From NCBI GenBank assembly GCA_025350885.1, contig JANXXA010000196.1, forward strand, positions 1-14,601: DNA of 14,601 bases, given 5' to 3'. This stretch comes from Phenylobacterium sp. Its GTDB lineage: Bacteria > Pseudomonadota > Alphaproteobacteria > Caulobacterales > Caulobacteraceae. The translations under genes and the position numbers were made by a program. The notes beneath the pieces were generated by a model. That model searched no databases and had not been told where the DNA came from. It was given only the letters and a program-made list of their open reading frames with translations. This document shows, piece after piece, positions 13,383 through 14,601 of this stretch (position 1 is the stretch's first letter; each line of letters opens with the position of its first letter).

Positions 13383-14099
13383 TCAGGCGCTCCGGCGCGC
13401 GCGCTTGCTGGCGTACATGGCCGCGTCGGCGTCGGCGACCAGGGCTTCGGGCTCGGCGTCCTGGCTGATTTCGCGCACCCCCCAGGAGACGTGCAGCGGC
13501 GCGGTCCAGTCGCCGAATTGCAAGGGCTCGGCCTCTACGGCGCGGGCCAGGGCCGCGGCCTTGGCCTCGGCGGTCGCCCGGTCGGCCTGCACCAGGATCA
13601 CCGCGAACTCATCGCCGCCCATGCGGCCGACGATGTCGCTGTCGCGCACATTGGCCGTCAGCCGGTCGGCCACGGCGGTCAGGCAGGCGTCGCCCGCCGC
13701 ATGCCCGAAGCGGTCGTTGACGCCCTTCAGGTCGTCGAGGTCGAAATAAACCAGGCTGGCGGGCGACCCATAACGCTGGGCGAAGGTGCGGATGCGGCCA
13801 AGCTCGCGCATGAACGCGCGCCGGTTGAGCAGGGGGGTCAGCGGATCGCGGTCGGCCATGTCCTCGACCTCGGCCAGCCGGCCCTTCAGCCGGCCGACCT
13901 CCGCGCGCAGATCCTCGATCTCGCTCAGCAGACCCTGCAATGCGCCCCGCACCGCCGGCGTCATCTCCGGCTCGCCGATGCCCAGGAAGCCCACGGTGTC
14001 GACCGGGTTGGCGGCGCCGCGCACCTGCGCCCCGGCCTGGGTCAGCGCGCGCTTGCGCAGAGCCGAGAAGGGTTCATTGCGCGCGCCGGAGACTTTCAT
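13383..14099 (-). CDS. Diguanylate cyclase (GGDEF domain)
   Basis: A 238-residue soluble protein. An N-terminal low-complexity segment (1-50) leads into a coiled coil (about 55-82, SEIEDLRAEVGRLKGRLAEVEDM), then a complete GGDEF domain (84-238). The active loop is intact, GRMGGDEF (GGDEF at 161-165), with DPLTPLLNRRAF (85-96) and the metal aspartate in YFDLDDLKGVNDRFGHAAGD (118-137). An inhibitory c-di-GMP site is present as R152-x-x-D155, five residues before GGDEF. It should make c-di-GMP with product feedback inhibition and dimerise through the coiled coil. There is no sensor domain or membrane helix. I chose ATG 14099 (MKVSGAR); the longer start at 14141 falls inside the tandem repeats. 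It diverges from purE. Confidence 0.9.
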   Translation of the reverse strand: MKVSGARNEPFSALRKRALTQAGAQVRGAANPVDTVGFLGIGEPEMTPAVRGALQGLLSEIEDLRAEVGRLKGRLAEVEDMADRDPLTPLLNRRAFMRELGRIRTFAQRYGSPASLVYFDLDDLKGVNDRFGHAAGDACLTAVADRLTANVRDSDIVGRMGGDEFAVILVQADRATAEAKAAALARAVEAEPLQFGDWTAPLHVSWGVREISQDAEPEALVADADAAMYASKRARRSA

Positions 14100-14200
14100 G
14101 CCGCAGGTTCCAAATGGTCGGACAAAATCAGCGTCGCCCAAAATCAGCGTCGGCCAGAATCGGCGTCGGCCAGAATCAGCGTCTCGCCCGGCCGCAGGTT
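14100..14200. repeat. 16-base tandem repeats with GANTC sites, flanked by a direct repeat
   Basis: Four copies of a 16-base unit occupy 14124-14139, 14140-14155, 14156-14171 and 14172-14188 (the last is 17 bases). The consensus is ARAATCAGCGTCGGCC. Copies 3 and 4 contain GAATC (14157-14161 and 14173-14177), a CcrM target. The array is flanked by a 10-base direct repeat, GCCGCAGGTT, at 14100-14109 and 14191-14200. It lies between the cyclase start and purE, immediately upstream of the cyclase. Confidence 0.85.
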
Positions 14201-14217
14201 AATCTACGCGTCCCCGG

Positions 14218-14245
14218 TTGCCCCTGCAAAGTCGGCGCCTATACT
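14218..14245 (+). promoter_or_regulatory. purE promoter candidate
   Basis: TTGCCC (14218-14223) and TATACT (14240-14245) are 16 bases apart, a plausible housekeeping-sigma pair. The predicted transcript start is near 14252, about 26 bases before the purE ATG, with the AAGGGG ribosome site at 14261-14266 in the leader. No purine riboswitch is evident in so short a leader. Confidence 0.45.
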
Positions 14246-14277
14246 CCGTGGCCTTCGAGCAAGGGGCCAATCACCAC

Positions 14278-14601
14278 ATGAGCGCCACCTCCGCGCCCGT
14301 CGCCATCATCATGGGCAGTCGCTCCGACTGGCCGGTGCTGCGCCATGCCGCCGAGATGCTGGACAGCCTGGGCGTCGCCTATCAGGCCAAGGTGGTCTCG
14401 GCGCACCGCACGCCGGATCGCATGTTTGCCTTCGCCAAGGGCGCCAGGGCCGCGGGCTTCAAGGTGATCATCGCCGCGGCCGGCGGGGCGGCGCATCTGC
14501 CCGGCATGACCGCCTCGCTCACCGACCTTCCGGTGCTGGGCGTGCCGATTGAAACCCGGGCGCTGAAGGGCATGGACAGCCTGCTCTCCATCGTTCAGAT
14601 G
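14278..14601 (+). CDS. purE: N5-carboxyaminoimidazole ribonucleotide mutase PurE, partial
   Basis: The first 108 codons of purE; the gene runs off the window. PurE moves the carboxyl group from N5-CAIR to C4 to make CAIR in purine synthesis. The class I pattern is clear: [16 protein letters not shown] (6-21), [12 protein letters not shown] with the catalytic histidine, and [29 protein letters not shown] followed by the expected [11 protein letters not shown]. The AAGGGG ribosome site at 14261-14266 has a slightly long spacing to ATG 14278. The next gene would usually be purK, but it is out of view. Confidence 0.95.
   Translation, partial: MSATSAPVAIIMGSRSDWPVLRHAAEMLDSLGVAYQAKVVSAHRTPDRMFAFAKGARAAGFKVIIAAAGGAAHLPGMTASLTDLPVLGVPIETRALKGMDSLLSIVQM

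Noticed and set aside
14124..14188. Tandem 16-base units considered as a CRISPR array
   Set aside because: The copies abut with no spacers, the unit is too short, and there are no cas genes in the window.
14199..14211. CtrA binding site near TTAA at 14199-14202
   Set aside because: Only one TTAA half-site is present; the second half at the required seven-base spacing is missing.

Overview
This is a high-GC window with dense, mostly leaderless-looking or tightly packed operons. It most likely comes from an alphaproteobacterium of the Caulobacteraceae (Caulobacter/Phenylobacterium type). The grounds are the protein flavours (CYP153, YdcH/DUF465 pairs, a leuCD-leuB-asd neighbourhood, ubiX near purE), several GANTC (CcrM methylation) sites placed in intergenic repeats, and a long hairpin repeat of the kind known from Caulobacter. 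The assignment comes from reading the sequence, not from a search.

Left part (1-5565). The window opens with the first 36 codons of asd on the minus strand. After a 232-base divergent spacer comes a plus-strand pair: a CYP153-type cytochrome P450 (terminal alkane or fatty-acid hydroxylase) followed 20 bases later by a small hotdog thioesterase. Next are a secreted NTF2/SnoaL-like protein (plus), an EVE-domain protein (minus), a PLP-dependent group II decarboxylase-like enzyme (plus) and a DsbA-fold protein with a degenerate active site (plus). The DsbA-fold gene ends in a 4-base tail-to-tail overlap with leuB.

Middle part (5562-10694, all minus strand) is a leucine-biosynthesis cluster transcribed from right to left: leuC, a Phd/YefM antitoxin plus PIN-domain (VapC) toxin pair, a two-domain VOC protein, leuD, an ABM-domain monooxygenase-like protein, a 102-base inverted-repeat element, and leuB. 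VOC-leuD (TGATG) and leuD-ABM (ATGA) junctions are stop/start overlaps, so the two accessory proteins are tied translationally to LeuD. The toxin-antitoxin pair has its own perfect 19-base palindrome overlapping a promoter candidate that predicts a leaderless antitoxin mRNA.

Right part (10695-14601). A LysR regulator diverges from leuC across a 122-base region that carries a palindrome and a GANTC site inside an inverted repeat. A DUF465 gene (minus) follows. Then comes a plus-strand run of ubiX, a TIGR02444-type gene and a second DUF465 gene whose 3' end has been tandemly duplicated. A diguanylate cyclase (minus) diverges from purE (plus, cut by the window end), and between them lies a four-copy 16-base tandem repeat with GANTC sites flanked by a 10-base direct repeat.

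Most genes are ordinary biosynthetic or housekeeping genes. The points most worth a second look are the leucine cluster interleaved with VOC, ABM and a toxin-antitoxin module, the CYP153-thioesterase insertion between asd and leuB, and the repeat-bearing promoter regions.
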